Positions 7,008-16,290 of a stretch of 45,804 nt of DNA are shown one piece after another (positions within the stretch are counted from its first letter, which is position 1; each line of letters begins with the position of its first letter). The DNA comes from Stenotrophomonas africana (lineage in GTDB: Bacteria > Pseudomonadota > Gammaproteobacteria > Xanthomonadales > Xanthomonadaceae). The notes under the pieces are model-generated. The model was not told the origin of the DNA, ran no database searches, and saw nothing but the letters and a program-made list of their open reading frames with translations. The stretch is taken from positions 1 to 45,804 of the forward strand of contig NZ_JABEME010000019.1 in assembly GCF_013004645.1 (NCBI RefSeq), written 5' to 3'. The position numbers and the translations under genes are program-made.

Positions 7008-7031
7008 GCAGATCCACGCCAGGCGTGGATG
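7008..7031 (+). repeat. SMAG-like hairpin with GCAG head
   Basis: GCAGATCCACGCC followed by AGGCGTGGATG folds into an 8-9 bp stem. It matches the GTAG elements at 345 and 25846 except for the head base. Confidence 0.6.
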
Positions 7032-7071
7032 CCGTGTGCGGACTCCCTTCTCCATCGCAACCCTCCTCGGG

Positions 7072-7077
7072 CACAAT
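7072..7077 (+). promoter_or_regulatory. Putative -10 element (CACAAT), leaderless candidate
   Basis: CACAAT ends 6 bp before the ATG at 7084. The predicted transcription start coincides with the start codon, and no Shine-Dalgarno is present, so the monooxygenase message may be leaderless. Confidence 0.35.
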
Positions 7078-7083
7078 GCGGCC

Positions 7084-8352
7084 ATGACGGAACGACTGCG
7101 TATTGCCGTGATCGGCTACGGCACCGCTGGACAGGCAGTGTCCATCCTGCTCACCCGTGACGGCCACGAGGTGGAAATTTTCGAACGCGTGCCCACGCCG
7201 GGACCGGTTGGCGCCGGCTTCCTGCTGCAACCCAGCGGCCTGCAGGTGCTGTGGCAGATGGGCCTGCTTGATGCAGTGCGCGCGCATGCCGCTCCGGTGC
7301 ACCGCCTGTATGGCGATACGCCGTGCGAACGCGCAGTGATGGACATGCGCTACGACGGCCTGGATACGCGCCTGCACGGCCTTGGCATGCAGCGCGGGGC
7401 CTTGTTCTCGCTGCTGGACGAAGCGCGTGCGGGGGCGGGCCAGCTGCATGCCGGCGTCACCATTGCCGCAGTGGATGCCGAGCAGGGCCGCCTGCGCGAC
7501 AGCGAAGGGCGCATGCACGGCCCGTTCGATCTGGTGGTGGTCGCCGATGGCGCTGCATCAACGCTGCGCGGCACCATCGCAGGCGGTGCCGGGCTGGACC
7601 GTGTGTATCCGTGGGGGGCGTTGTGGTGCCTGCTGCCGGCCGAGGACTGGCCACACGTGCGGGAGCTGCGCCAACGCTATGTGGCTGCGCGCAAGATGAT
7701 CGGCCTGCTGCCGGTCGGTACGCGGCCCGGTGATGACACGCCGCGCCTGAGCTTCTTCTGGAGCCTGCCACGTGCCGACTTCGAGCGTTGGCAGAGCGAT
7801 GGCATGCCCGCCTGGTTGGAGGAACTGCACACGCTGTGGCCGCAGGCCGCTGCGCGCTTCGCCCATCTGCGCGACCCCGGCCAGATGGCGCGCGCGATCT
7901 ATCGCGATGCAGTGATGACGCGTTGGCATCAGGGTCGCATGGTACTGGCCGGAGATGCCGCGCACGCGATGAGCCCGCAGCTGGGGCAGGGGGTGAACAT
8001 GGCGCTGCTCGATGCACTGGCGCTGCGCGATGCCGTGCGCAGCCATGGCGGCGGTGCGGTGGCACTGCAGGCCTACCAGGCGCAGCGACGCGCACATGTG
8101 GCGGTTTATCAGCGCTGGAGTCGTTGGCTGACGCCGCTGTTCCAGTCTGACCGCGATGCCTGGGCAAAGGCGCGTGATGTACTGCTCGGGCCGATGGGGC
8201 GCCTGCCTGGTGGTCGTGGCCACATGCTGCGCGTTCTCAGTGGCACGCAGCATGGCTGGTTCGGCTCGCTGGCACTGGATCCGGCCTTCATCGACGCGTT
8301 GGCAACGGCCGCCGAACCGCCCCGCATCATCGCCGCAACTGCCGGCGCGTGA
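7084..8352 (+). CDS. FAD-dependent monooxygenase (class A, UbiH/PHBH fold)
   Basis: A 422-residue flavoprotein hydroxylase-type enzyme. The N-terminal Rossmann motif is VIGYGTAGQAVS, followed by the acidic residue of EIFERVP. The central DG motif is VVADGAASTLR, and the FAD-binding GD motif is VLAGDAAHAMSPQLGQGVN with the helix NMALLDALALRDAV. This set defines single-component aromatic or quinone hydroxylases. The substrate cannot be deduced, and no pathway genes flank it. The length fits the family. The ATG at 7084 gives the motif at its usual distance; the open frame extends upstream without a ribosome site. A 180-bp gap to the next gene shows nothing recognisable. Confidence 0.87.
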   Translation: MTERLRIAVIGYGTAGQAVSILLTRDGHEVEIFERVPTPGPVGAGFLLQPSGLQVLWQMGLLDAVRAHAAPVHRLYGDTPCERAVMDMRYDGLDTRLHGLGMQRGALFSLLDEARAGAGQLHAGVTIAAVDAEQGRLRDSEGRMHGPFDLVVVADGAASTLRGTIAGGAGLDRVYPWGALWCLLPAEDWPHVRELRQRYVAARKMIGLLPVGTRPGDDTPRLSFFWSLPRADFERWQSDGMPAWLEELHTLWPQAAARFAHLRDPGQMARAIYRDAVMTRWHQGRMVLAGDAAHAMSPQLGQGVNMALLDALALRDAVRSHGGGAVALQAYQAQRRAHVAVYQRWSRWLTPLFQSDRDAWAKARDVLLGPMGRLPGGRGHMLRVLSGTQHGWFGSLALDPAFIDALATAAEPPRIIAATAGA

Positions 8353-8532
8353 GGCTTGCCGTCACGTGAATTAACGGTTGCCTCACCGCAGATGTGCGAG
8401 AAGAGGGGAGCACGCGACAGCCGCGTCGCCCGTTTTCCTTTCCGTGATCGATATCGCGCGTGGCCCGGGTGGCGCCGCCGTTGCGGCCTGCTGCGGCCCG
8501 GACGCGCCGCTGATGTTGAAGAGGAGGACGCC

Positions 8533-8802
8533 ATGTTGTTCGCGGTCGAGGAGCTGGAATCGGAAATCTGCAAGCTGCGCGGACTGCTGCAGATGCTGCA
8601 TGAGGACCAGCCCGACGTACTGGAGGACGTATTCGAATTCCATGTCGGCAGCCTGATCAGCCATGCATCGCCCGAGCATCACGCACGCATCCGGGCCTGT
8701 GCGCAGGAAATGCTGGTGGCCATCCAGGCCCTGCCGTGGCGGCGTGACGATGACACGCCTGATTTCCGGCTGATGCCGGCGCTGAGCGTCCGCCCAGCCT
8801 GA
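8533..8802 (+). CDS. Small hypothetical protein
   Basis: An 89-residue protein of unknown function. It starts MLFAVEELESEICKLRGLLQ and appears mainly helical, with an amphipathic N-terminal helix (residues 4-25). A middle segment is histidine-rich (FHVGSLISHASPEHHARI). ATG at 8533 is preceded by GGAGG at 6-bp spacing, a strong ribosome site. That is the main support that it is real. It converges on pdeM with one base between the stops. No family is recognised. Confidence 0.6.
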   Translation: MLFAVEELESEICKLRGLLQMLHEDQPDVLEDVFEFHVGSLISHASPEHHARIRACAQEMLVAIQALPWRRDDDTPDFRLMPALSVRPA

Positions 8803-8803
8803 T

Positions 8804-9445
8804 TCATCGCACGGGCAGTTCCACCAGGCCATCCTCCACACAGGCGATCATCCGCTCGCTGTGGGCAGGTACGGGCGTGATTCCAGCGGTGAACGCGGAG
8901 AATGCGGGCAGGATCGTCATGCGCTCGCGCAGCCAGAACGCAGGGAAGCGCCGCCGCAACGGCGGCAAGGCGATCTGCGGATGCAGATGACCGGCGATCA
9001 CGTGCAATGCCGCATCGGGAATCGGCTCATGGCGAAGCAGGAACGCCTGCAGCCGTACTTCATCGTGGATATGGACCTGCAGCTGCGCATGCGGGAGCTG
9101 CCGGTCGTGATTGCCGCGCAGTACATGCACGTCCAGCGCGGCATTGCGCTCGCGCCATGCCAACCATTGCTGGTACCACGCGGCGCGATGTGCGGGCCCA
9201 TGCAGGATGTCGCCAAGGATCCAGAGTTCGCGGCAGGTGTGCGCGTCAAGCACTGACTGCAGGCGCTGCAGGTCTGTGTGGGTGCCGCCAGCGGGCAGCG
9301 CGATGCCGGCGCGGCGGAACACGTCGGCCTTGCCCAGGTGCAGGTCGGCGATCAGCAGTGCCTGCCGTGCGGGCCAGTACATGGCGCGCGCGCCGACCAG
9401 CATGAACGGCTCGCCGGCCAGCAGCAGCGGCAGTTCATCGGCCAT
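8804..9445 (-). CDS. pdeM: Ligase-associated endonuclease PdeM (MPE)
   Basis: A 213-residue calcineurin-like metallophosphoesterase, the fourth gene of the ligase-associated DNA-damage cluster. Its metal motifs in order are IADLHLGK (DxH), ILGDILHG (GD), LRGNHD and IAGHLHP (GHxH). The Pseudomonas putida homologue is a manganese-dependent single-strand DNA endonuclease, so the same activity is expected. The start at 9445 (MADELPLLL) lies inside the 3' end of the helicase gene, an overlap of 11 bp, so the two are translationally coupled. A stop-to-stop gap of one base separates it from the convergent gene on the other strand. Confidence 0.92.
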   Translation of the reverse strand: MADELPLLLAGEPFMLVGARAMYWPARQALLIADLHLGKADVFRRAGIALPAGGTHTDLQRLQSVLDAHTCRELWILGDILHGPAHRAAWYQQWLAWRERNAALDVHVLRGNHDRQLPHAQLQVHIHDEVRLQAFLLRHEPIPDAALHVIAGHLHPQIALPPLRRRFPAFWLRERMTILPAFSAFTAGITPVPAHSERMIACVEDGLVELPVR

Positions 9446-11894
9446 GGCGGCGTTCCAGCTGTTGTGCGGCGCGCTGCACGCGGCTGCGCCAGTCTTCGTT
9501 GCTGAATTGCCCGCGCAGCCGCTCTGCCCACAGTGGGAAGCCCAGTGGTGTGAGTGATGAAGGGCGCTGTACCGACAGCGAGCGCATGCCGATCCGTTCC
9601 AGTACCTGCTGCAGTCCGGAAAGATCCAGGCTGTCGTACAGTACTTCGCGCTCGGCCAGGGCCAGCAGCAGATGGTCGGGATCATGCTCGCGCAATACGT
9701 CGTACAGCAGGCCCGCCGAGGCCTGCAGCTGGCGCAGCGAACGCGGCATGCCACCGGGCGGGCTCGGAACCAGCAGCCCGGCGACGCGAGCGATGCCTCG
9801 GAACTGGCGTCGCGCCAGCTCGCCCAGGTTCACCGCCGCACGCAGATCGTCGAGCAGTTGATCAGCAGTGAACAGCACCCGCCACTGCTGCGCCTCCAGA
9901 TCGACCGTCTGCGCCGGGGCCAGCACCAGGCCGTGGTCGTTCACTGCATAGCCGATGCTGTTGCGCTGCCGGCGCGTGAGCCGCAGCGCCAGCAGCGCGG
10001 CCAGTGCCTCGTGAACGTGGCGGCCGGCAAACGGATAGACGAACAGGAACTGGCCGTCGCGGCGCCGCACGTCTTCAATCAGCAGATGGTCCGGCCCGGG
10101 GCGTGCGGACACCTGTTCCTGCAGAGCCAACAGCGGAGCCAGCCAGCGTGATTCCGCGCTGTCGTCGGCACCGGACAGGACCCACTCCAGTTCGCGGCCG
10201 AGCGCCGTTGACAGCGGCAACTGACCTCCCTGCCATCGCGGCACGACACCCTCACCGCGCCCTCGTGCCAGGCGCACGAAGGCGGTCATGTCGCGCAGCT
10301 GCACCAGTTCCAGCAGGCGCCCGGCGAACTGGAAGCGATCGCCACGGCGCAGCCGGCTGGCGAACTGCTCCTCCACGGCGCCCAGGCCACCACCGCGCAG
10401 GAACTGCACGCGCACGCTGCCATCGCTGCTGATGGTGCCGATCGACAACCGGTGGCGAAGTGCCTGGCGGCGATCATGCATGCGGTAGCAGCCGTCGTCA
10501 TCGCGTACGACCTTGTGGAAATCGGGGTACTGGGCCAGCGCCTGGCCGCCCTGCACGATGAAGGTCAGTACCGCCTGCCATTGACCGTCGCCGAGCGATG
10601 CGAAGGCGTGGGTGCGCCGTACCTGCGTCAGTAGCGCATCGCTGTCGAAGCCACCGGCCAGGGCGCGGCTGACCGCATGCTGGGCCAGCACATCCAGCGA
10701 CAGCGTGAGTGGCCTGCGTGCTTCGACCACGCGTTCGGCCAAGGCACGGCGCACCGCGGCGTACTCGGCCAGTTCCAGCGCATGGCTGGGCACGCACAGG
10801 ATGGCGCCGCTGGCACCCGGGCGGTGGCGTGCTCGTCCGGCGCGTTGGCGCAGGCGCGCCACGCCTTTCGGGCTGCCCAACTGCAGTACCTGTTCAACCT
10901 CGGGGAAGTCCACGCCAAGGTCGAGGCTGGAGGTGGCCACCACGCAGCGCAGCGCGCCCGCGCGCAGTCCGTCTTCCACCTGCTGGCGCAGCGCAGGATC
11001 CAGCGAGCCGTGGTGCAGCGCCAACGTAGCTGCGTCTTCCGGCCAGACGGCCGCCAGTGCCTGATGCCACAGTTCTGCCTGCGCACGGGTGTTGGTGAAC
11101 AACAGGCTGCTGCGTGCCCGCATCAATGCGTCCAGCACGCGAGGCAGCTGCGCCAGGCCCAGATGCCCGGCCCAGGGGAAACGTTCGCCGGGGTCAGGCA
11201 GCAGGCTGCGCACGCTGATCGCACGCGGGCGCACGCCCTGCACGATCGGCGCGTCGGGCTGTCCGGGCAGCAGCACGTCGCGCGCCTCTTCCAGATTGCC
11301 CAGCGTGGCCGACAGCCCCCACAGCTGCAATGCAGGCGTGGCATCGCGTAGCACGGCCAGATTCAACTGCAGCAGGACGCCGCGCTTGTTGCCCAGCAGC
11401 TCGTGCCATTCGTCCACTACCACGCAGCGCAGCTGGCGCATGCGCGGCAGCGTATCCGGATAGCTCAACAGCAGCGCCAGCGATTCCGGCGTGGTCACCA
11501 GCACGTCGATGCGCCCTTCGCGCGCCTGTCGTCGTTCGCGGCTGCTGGCGTCACCGCTGCGCAGGCCGACCCGCCATCCCAGCCCCAATCCATCGACCAC
11601 GGCCTGCAGTGCGCGTGCGGTGTCGCTTGCCAATGCGCGCAAAGGCGTCACCCATAGCACCTGCAGCGGGCGCACCGCACTGGCGCGGCGGGGCGAAGGC
11701 GCTGGGTCGATCATGGCCTGCAGCAGCGGGCCGCCAAACATCGCCAGCGTCTTGCCGCTGCCGGTGGGCGTGTGCAGCAACCCGGATTCACCGGCAAGGT
11801 AATGCCGCCACATTGCGCGCTGGAACGGCAGGGAACGCCAGCCACGACCGGCAAACCAGTCTTCCAGCCGGCGCAGCGCCTGGCTGCGGGTCAT
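9435..11894 (-). CDS. Ligase-associated DEXH-box helicase (Lhr-Core type)
   Basis: An 819-residue superfamily 2 helicase. Walker A is HTPTGSGKT with lysine 48, followed by the DEWH box (VVVDEWHELLGNKRG), motif III GLSATLGN, and motif VI QRAGRARHR. The long C-terminal half carries the winged-helix and Lhr-core domains. Lhr-Core enzymes are ssDNA-dependent ATPases that translocate 3' to 5' and unwind RNA-DNA hybrids. ATG at 11894 overlaps the ligase stop (ATGA), so this is the third cistron of the operon. The open frame extends 21 codons upstream within the ligase gene, but MTRSQALRRL matches the family start. Confidence 0.93.
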   Translation of the reverse strand: MTRSQALRRLEDWFAGRGWRSLPFQRAMWRHYLAGESGLLHTPTGSGKTLAMFGGPLLQAMIDPAPSPRRASAVRPLQVLWVTPLRALASDTARALQAVVDGLGLGWRVGLRSGDASSRERRQAREGRIDVLVTTPESLALLLSYPDTLPRMRQLRCVVVDEWHELLGNKRGVLLQLNLAVLRDATPALQLWGLSATLGNLEEARDVLLPGQPDAPIVQGVRPRAISVRSLLPDPGERFPWAGHLGLAQLPRVLDALMRARSSLLFTNTRAQAELWHQALAAVWPEDAATLALHHGSLDPALRQQVEDGLRAGALRCVVATSSLDLGVDFPEVEQVLQLGSPKGVARLRQRAGRARHRPGASGAILCVPSHALELAEYAAVRRALAERVVEARRPLTLSLDVLAQHAVSRALAGGFDSDALLTQVRRTHAFASLGDGQWQAVLTFIVQGGQALAQYPDFHKVVRDDDGCYRMHDRRQALRHRLSIGTISSDGSVRVQFLRGGGLGAVEEQFASRLRRGDRFQFAGRLLELVQLRDMTAFVRLARGRGEGVVPRWQGGQLPLSTALGRELEWVLSGADDSAESRWLAPLLALQEQVSARPGPDHLLIEDVRRRDGQFLFVYPFAGRHVHEALAALLALRLTRRQRNSIGYAVNDHGLVLAPAQTVDLEAQQWRVLFTADQLLDDLRAAVNLGELARRQFRGIARVAGLLVPSPPGGMPRSLRQLQASAGLLYDVLREHDPDHLLLALAEREVLYDSLDLSGLQQVLERIGMRSLSVQRPSSLTPLGFPLWAERLRGQFSNEDWRSRVQRAAQQLERRHGR

Positions 11895-13498
11895 CGCGCC
11901 AGCGCCTGCAGGCTGGCCAGTTGATCGGCCTCGCTGGCAGGCTTGTCGTGCCGCCAACGCAGGATGCGCGGAAAGCGCACGGCGATGCCGGACTTGTGCC
12001 GGCTGCTGCGGTTGACCGCTTCGAAGCCCAGCTCGAAGACCTGCTCGGCGCGTACGCTGCGTACCGGACCAAAGCGCTCACGGGTATTGGCGCGGATCCA
12101 GCGATCGAGTGCCAGGATCTCCTTGTCGTCCAGGCCCGAGTAGGCCTTGGCCACCGGCACCAGTGTGTCACCGTCCCAGACGCCGAAGGTGTAGTCGGTG
12201 TACAGCGTGCTGCGTCGCCCGTGGCCGGCCTGCGCGTACAGCAGCACCGCATCGATGGTGAGTGGATCGACCTTCCATTTCCACCAGTCGCCGCGTCGCC
12301 GCCCGGCCTGGTAAGGAGACGTACGTCGCTTCAGCATCAACCCTTCCACGCCGCGCTCGCGCGCCACCTCGCGCATCGCTGCAGCCTGCGGCCAGTCGCC
12401 GGCGGCAACATCGGGCGACAGCTGGACCCGCGCATCATCCAGGGCACCGATCACGGCGGTGAGCCGCATGCGCCGTTCCTGCAACGGGAGCTCGCGCAGG
12501 TCCGCGCCATCGAGTTCCAGCAGGTCATAGGCGAGCACGCGCACCGGCGTGTTGCGCAGGGTGGCTGCACCGGGTTTGCGGCGCTGGATGCGGGTCTGCA
12601 GCGCGGTGAAGGCACGCGGCAGGCCGGTGGCCTCGTCCCAGGCCAGCAGCTCGCCGTCCAGCACGCAGCCATCGGGAAGCGCCATCGCCGCTTGTTCGAT
12701 TTCGGGGAAGCGGCCATCCAGCCGCTCTTCGCCGCGTGACCACAATGCGACTTCGCCACGCCGGCGCAGCAGCTGCAGGCGGATGCCATCCCATTTCCAT
12801 TCCAGCAGCCAATCATCGATCGGGCCGAGCCGTTCGGCAGGTTCACCTTCCAGTGGCGATGCGAGGAAGAACGGGTAGGGTTGCTGGCGGTCCAGGGGAA
12901 GCTCATCGGGCGACAGCAGCTGGCCCAGCAGCCCGGGCGAGGGTACCCACTCGCCGAGCATGCGCTGGGCGATGCGTGCGATGTCCAGGCCCGACCATTC
13001 GGCCAGCGCCTGCTGCACCAGCCGCTGCGAAACGCCTACGCGCAGGGCACCGGTCAGCAGCTTGTTGAACACCAGGCGTTCGCCGCTGCACAGTTGCTGC
13101 CAGCCTGCGACGACCGCCGCACGGCGCACTTCTTCAGGTTGATTGGCCACCGCCAGCAGATGCTGTTCGATCCATTCGGCCAGCGGGCGGTCGACGGCTG
13201 GCTGCGATGGATCATCCAGCAGCAGGGTCAGCGTTTCGGCCAGGTCACCTACCTGCGCATAGCTGTCTTCCACCAACCATGGGGGCAAGCCGGATTCCTC
13301 GGCAATCCAGGCGCGCAGTTCACCGCTGGCAGCGATCTTGCGGCGTGCACCGCCCACCTTGCCACCGCTGAGCAGGTACAGCGCCCATGCCGCGTCGTGT
13401 GCACCTGCCTGGCGGAAGTAATCGACCAGCGCTGCACGCTTGTCCAGCGTCGCGGTGCTGCGATCCAGGCGCTGGTAAAGCGCGGCGAAGGCCTTCAT
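11891..13498 (-). CDS. ATP-dependent DNA ligase, ligase-associated cluster type
   Basis: A 535-residue ATP-dependent DNA ligase, the type paired with Exo, Lhr-Core and MPE in Pseudomonas (PP_1105 family). The nucleotidyltransferase lysine is K235 in EWKWDGIRL (motif KxDG). Motif III is VLDGELLAWD, motif IV is near GVEGLMLKRRTS, and motif V is WWKWKVDP. The N-terminal 210 residues form the helical DNA-binding domain and the C-terminus the OB fold. It seals nicks in addition to the housekeeping NAD-dependent LigA. Start 13498 has GGAG and AGGA just upstream and overlaps the Exo stop (ATGA). Confidence 0.94.
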   Translation of the reverse strand: MKAFAALYQRLDRSTATLDKRAALVDYFRQAGAHDAAWALYLLSGGKVGGARRKIAASGELRAWIAEESGLPPWLVEDSYAQVGDLAETLTLLLDDPSQPAVDRPLAEWIEQHLLAVANQPEEVRRAAVVAGWQQLCSGERLVFNKLLTGALRVGVSQRLVQQALAEWSGLDIARIAQRMLGEWVPSPGLLGQLLSPDELPLDRQQPYPFFLASPLEGEPAERLGPIDDWLLEWKWDGIRLQLLRRRGEVALWSRGEERLDGRFPEIEQAAMALPDGCVLDGELLAWDEATGLPRAFTALQTRIQRRKPGAATLRNTPVRVLAYDLLELDGADLRELPLQERRMRLTAVIGALDDARVQLSPDVAAGDWPQAAAMREVARERGVEGLMLKRRTSPYQAGRRRGDWWKWKVDPLTIDAVLLYAQAGHGRRSTLYTDYTFGVWDGDTLVPVAKAYSGLDDKEILALDRWIRANTRERFGPVRSVRAEQVFELGFEAVNRSSRHKSGIAVRFPRILRWRHDKPASEADQLASLQALAR

Positions 13499-14493
13499 TC
13501 CTCGCTCCCGAAATCGGTACGGAAGGCTTCGGCCGCCACGCCGCGCTCGCGCAGGAACGGAATCAACGCATCGGTATTGCCATGGGTAGCGATCACCCGC
13601 TGCGCACCCGTCTGTTCGATGGTCTGCAGCAGCGCTGGCCAATCGGCGTGATCGGAAATGACGAAACCGCGATCGACATTGCGGCGCCGCCGATTGCCGC
13701 GCAACTGCATCCAGCCGGATGCGAAGCCCAGCTGGTGGCGGCCGAAGCGGCGCATCCAGGGCGTGCCCGCAGCCGAGGGCGGGGCGAGGATCAGCTGGCC
13801 GGCGGCATCAGGCTGGCGGCCCTGCTCGGCCACGGTGAGTGTCTCCAGCATCGGCACGCCGGCTTGCCGGTAGACGGCGACGCCATTGGCGATGGCACCG
13901 TGCAGCCAGGCCGGGCGGTCGTCCAGCGGCAGCAGCTCGGCAAGCACGCGTTGTGCCTTACCGAGCGCGTAGCACAGCAGGATCGCAGCCTCGCCGCGTT
14001 GTTCGCATTCGCGGCGCCACGCCACGATCTCGGCCGCCACTGCCGGCGTGTCCGGCCAGCGGTAGATGGGCAGGGCGAAGGTGGCTTCGGTGATGAAGGT
14101 ATCGCAGGGCACCACTTCGAACGGCGCGCAGGTCGGGTCGGGCTGGCGCTTGTAGTCGCCCGAGGCTACCCAGACCTGCCGGCCGTCGTCGATGCGCACC
14201 TGCGAAGAGCCGAGGACGTGGCCGGCAGGGTGCAGCGATACCTGCACCTTCCCCAGGCGGAACGGCACGCCCTCGACGTGCGCCTGCACCGGCACATCAC
14301 CCAGGCGCCAGCGCAGGATCGGCAGGCTGCCGTCGCTGCAGTGGTATTCGCCCATGCCCGGGCGGGCATGGTCGCCGTGGCCATGGGTAATGACCGCACG
14401 CGGTACCGGTCGCCACGGGTCGATATGGAAATCGCCGGCGGCGCAGTACAGCCCCTCCGGGCGCAGCACCACCAGATCATCGTTGTCTGCCAT
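13495..14493 (-). CDS. Ligase-associated DNA damage response exonuclease
   Basis: A 332-residue metallo-beta-lactamase/beta-CASP-fold nuclease and first cistron of the repair operon. Metal ligands are visible in ITHGHGDHARPG, LHPAGHVLGS, WVASGDYKR and a C-terminal ISDHADW. It is related to the SNM1/Artemis and CPSF73 nucleases and is expected to trim DNA ends before ligation. ATG at 14493 (MADNDDLVVL) is chosen over an in-frame GTG-type extension because homology begins there. Its promoter region is shared with the divergent aidB-like gene, with 113 bp between starts. Confidence 0.92.
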   Translation of the reverse strand: MADNDDLVVLRPEGLYCAAGDFHIDPWRPVPRAVITHGHGDHARPGMGEYHCSDGSLPILRWRLGDVPVQAHVEGVPFRLGKVQVSLHPAGHVLGSSQVRIDDGRQVWVASGDYKRQPDPTCAPFEVVPCDTFITEATFALPIYRWPDTPAVAAEIVAWRRECEQRGEAAILLCYALGKAQRVLAELLPLDDRPAWLHGAIANGVAVYRQAGVPMLETLTVAEQGRQPDAAGQLILAPPSAAGTPWMRRFGRHQLGFASGWMQLRGNRRRRNVDRGFVISDHADWPALLQTIEQTGAQRVIATHGNTDALIPFLRERGVAAEAFRTDFGSEE

Positions 14494-14565
14494 GCGGCCA
14501 CTGTGGCCTGCGTCTCGTGCAGAGGGTGAGAACCGGCCTGAACACGGGCTTGGCAGGCGATGCGG

Positions 14566-14571
14566 CACAAT
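14566..14571 (+). promoter_or_regulatory. Putative -10 element (CACAAT) of the aidB-like gene
   Basis: CACAAT lies 35 bp before the preferred ATG at 14607, in the 113-bp divergent gap with the exonuclease gene. No -35 hexamer or Ada-type operator was recognised. Confidence 0.35.
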
Positions 14572-14606
14572 CGGGCCGCAGACTTCTTGGCGCCAGGATG
14601 GACCGG

Positions 14607-16244
14607 ATGAGTGGACCCAGCTTCAGCAGCAATGCGCCGTATGAAACCCATGTGGTGCTGAACCAGCCGCCGCCGTTTGCAGGGCGACAACTGTGGACCG
14701 ACGACGTGGCGTTGATGGACGCCGTGCAGCGCGAAGGGGCCGGCAGCTTCGCGCCTCGCCTGGCGGTCTATGGCGCACTGGCGGGGGATGAGCTGTACCG
14801 GATCGGCTTCGACGCCAACCGTGATCGCCCGCGCCTGCGCACGCATGATGCGCAGGGCCACCGCATCGATACGGTGGAGTTCCATCCGGCCTATCACCAG
14901 CTGATGGGTACGGCCAAGTCGCACGGTGTCGCTGGATTGTCCTGGCACGAGCCACAGCCCGGCGCACACGTGGCACGTGCGGCGTTGAGCTACCTGCATC
15001 ACCAGGCCGAAGCTGGCACCAGTTGCCCCTTGACCATGACCCATGCGGCCGTGGCGGTGCTGCAGTCCCAGCCCCATCTGGCCGAGTGGGCGCGCAAGGC
15101 CGCCGCGCCGGTCTATGACCCGCGCGATGTGCCGGTGACGGACAAGGCCGGCATCACCCTGGGCATGGGCATGACCGAGAAGCAGGGTGGTTCCGACGTG
15201 CGTGCCAACAGCACGCGTGCTGAACCGATCGATGGCGAACGCTATCGCCTGGTGGGCCACAAGTGGTTCTTCTCCGCTCCGATGTGCGACGGCTTCCTCG
15301 TGTTGGCACAAGCGCCGGGCGGATTGACCTGCCTGCTGATGCCGCGCCGGCTGGCCGATGGCGACCGCAACGCGTTCCGTTTGATGCGGCTGAAGGACAA
15401 GCTCGGCGATTGGGCCAACGCCTCCAGCGAGGTCGAGTTCTGCGGCGCACAGGCATGGCGCGTGGGCGAAGAGGGGCGCGGCGTGGCCACCATCATCGGC
15501 ATGGTGATGATGACCCGCCTGGACTGCATGCTGGGTGCAGCGGCGGAGATGCGCATGGCGCTGGCGCAGGCGCTGCACCACGCACGCCATCGACGCACCT
15601 TCGGCAAGCTGCTGGTCGAGCATCCGCTGATGACCAACGTGCTGGCTGATCTGGCGCTGGAGTCGGAAGCGGCCACGGTGTTGGCGATGCGCATCGCACG
15701 CGCGGTGGATCGCGCCGGTGTGGATGCCAACGAAGCGGCGATGGCGCGGCTGGGCACGGCATTGGGCAAGTACTGGCTGTGCAAGCGCGCGCCGGCCTTC
15801 GTCAATGAAGCACAGGAGTGCCTGGGCGGTGCCGGTTACGTGGAGGAGTCGATGCTGCCGCGCCTCTACCGGCAGGCACCGTTGAATTCGATCTGGGAGG
15901 GCAGCGGTAACATCCAGTGCTTGGATGTGCTGCGTGCGCTGGCGCGTGAACCGGAGGCGATGGCGGCGTTGCGCGATGAGCTGACGTCGGTGGCAGACCG
16001 TGACGCGCGCTACGCATCGGCATTGCAGCGCTGGGCATCGGCGCCGCCACCGGAAGAATCGCAGGCGCGGCTGTTCTGCGAGCGTACTGCGCTGCTGCTG
16101 CAGGCCGCGTTGCTGTTGCGTGCGCGCAGCCCGGTGGCGGAGGCGTTCGTGCGCAGCCGGCTGGAGGGGGAGCATGGGCTGGCGTTCGGGACGCTGCCGG
16201 CGGGGTTGGAGCTGACGGCGATGCTGGCGCGCGCGCTGCCGTAG
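14607..16244 (+). CDS. aidB: AidB-like acyl-CoA dehydrogenase family protein
   Basis: A 545-residue flavoprotein close to E. coli AidB (541). AidB is induced by alkylating agents, binds DNA and FAD, and has weak isovaleryl-CoA dehydrogenase activity; its protective role is to bind or shield DNA. Seen here are GMGMTEKQGGSDVRANST (flavin-binding segment), GHKWFFSAPMCDGFLV, and the signature NSIWEGSGNIQCLDVLR with the catalytic-type glutamate. The start ATG at 14607 has AGGA 8 bp upstream; ATG at 14598 and a longer frame from 14517 are alternatives. It is transcribed away from the four-gene repair operon, an arrangement consistent with co-regulation under DNA damage (inference). Confidence 0.9.
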   Translation: MSGPSFSSNAPYETHVVLNQPPPFAGRQLWTDDVALMDAVQREGAGSFAPRLAVYGALAGDELYRIGFDANRDRPRLRTHDAQGHRIDTVEFHPAYHQLMGTAKSHGVAGLSWHEPQPGAHVARAALSYLHHQAEAGTSCPLTMTHAAVAVLQSQPHLAEWARKAAAPVYDPRDVPVTDKAGITLGMGMTEKQGGSDVRANSTRAEPIDGERYRLVGHKWFFSAPMCDGFLVLAQAPGGLTCLLMPRRLADGDRNAFRLMRLKDKLGDWANASSEVEFCGAQAWRVGEEGRGVATIIGMVMMTRLDCMLGAAAEMRMALAQALHHARHRRTFGKLLVEHPLMTNVLADLALESEAATVLAMRIARAVDRAGVDANEAAMARLGTALGKYWLCKRAPAFVNEAQECLGGAGYVEESMLPRLYRQAPLNSIWEGSGNIQCLDVLRALAREPEAMAALRDELTSVADRDARYASALQRWASAPPPEESQARLFCERTALLLQAALLLRARSPVAEAFVRSRLEGEHGLAFGTLPAGLELTAMLARALP

Positions 16245-16290
16245 CGGCGGCCAACGGCGGAGCCCCTCGTGGTGGGCGCTGATATCGGCG

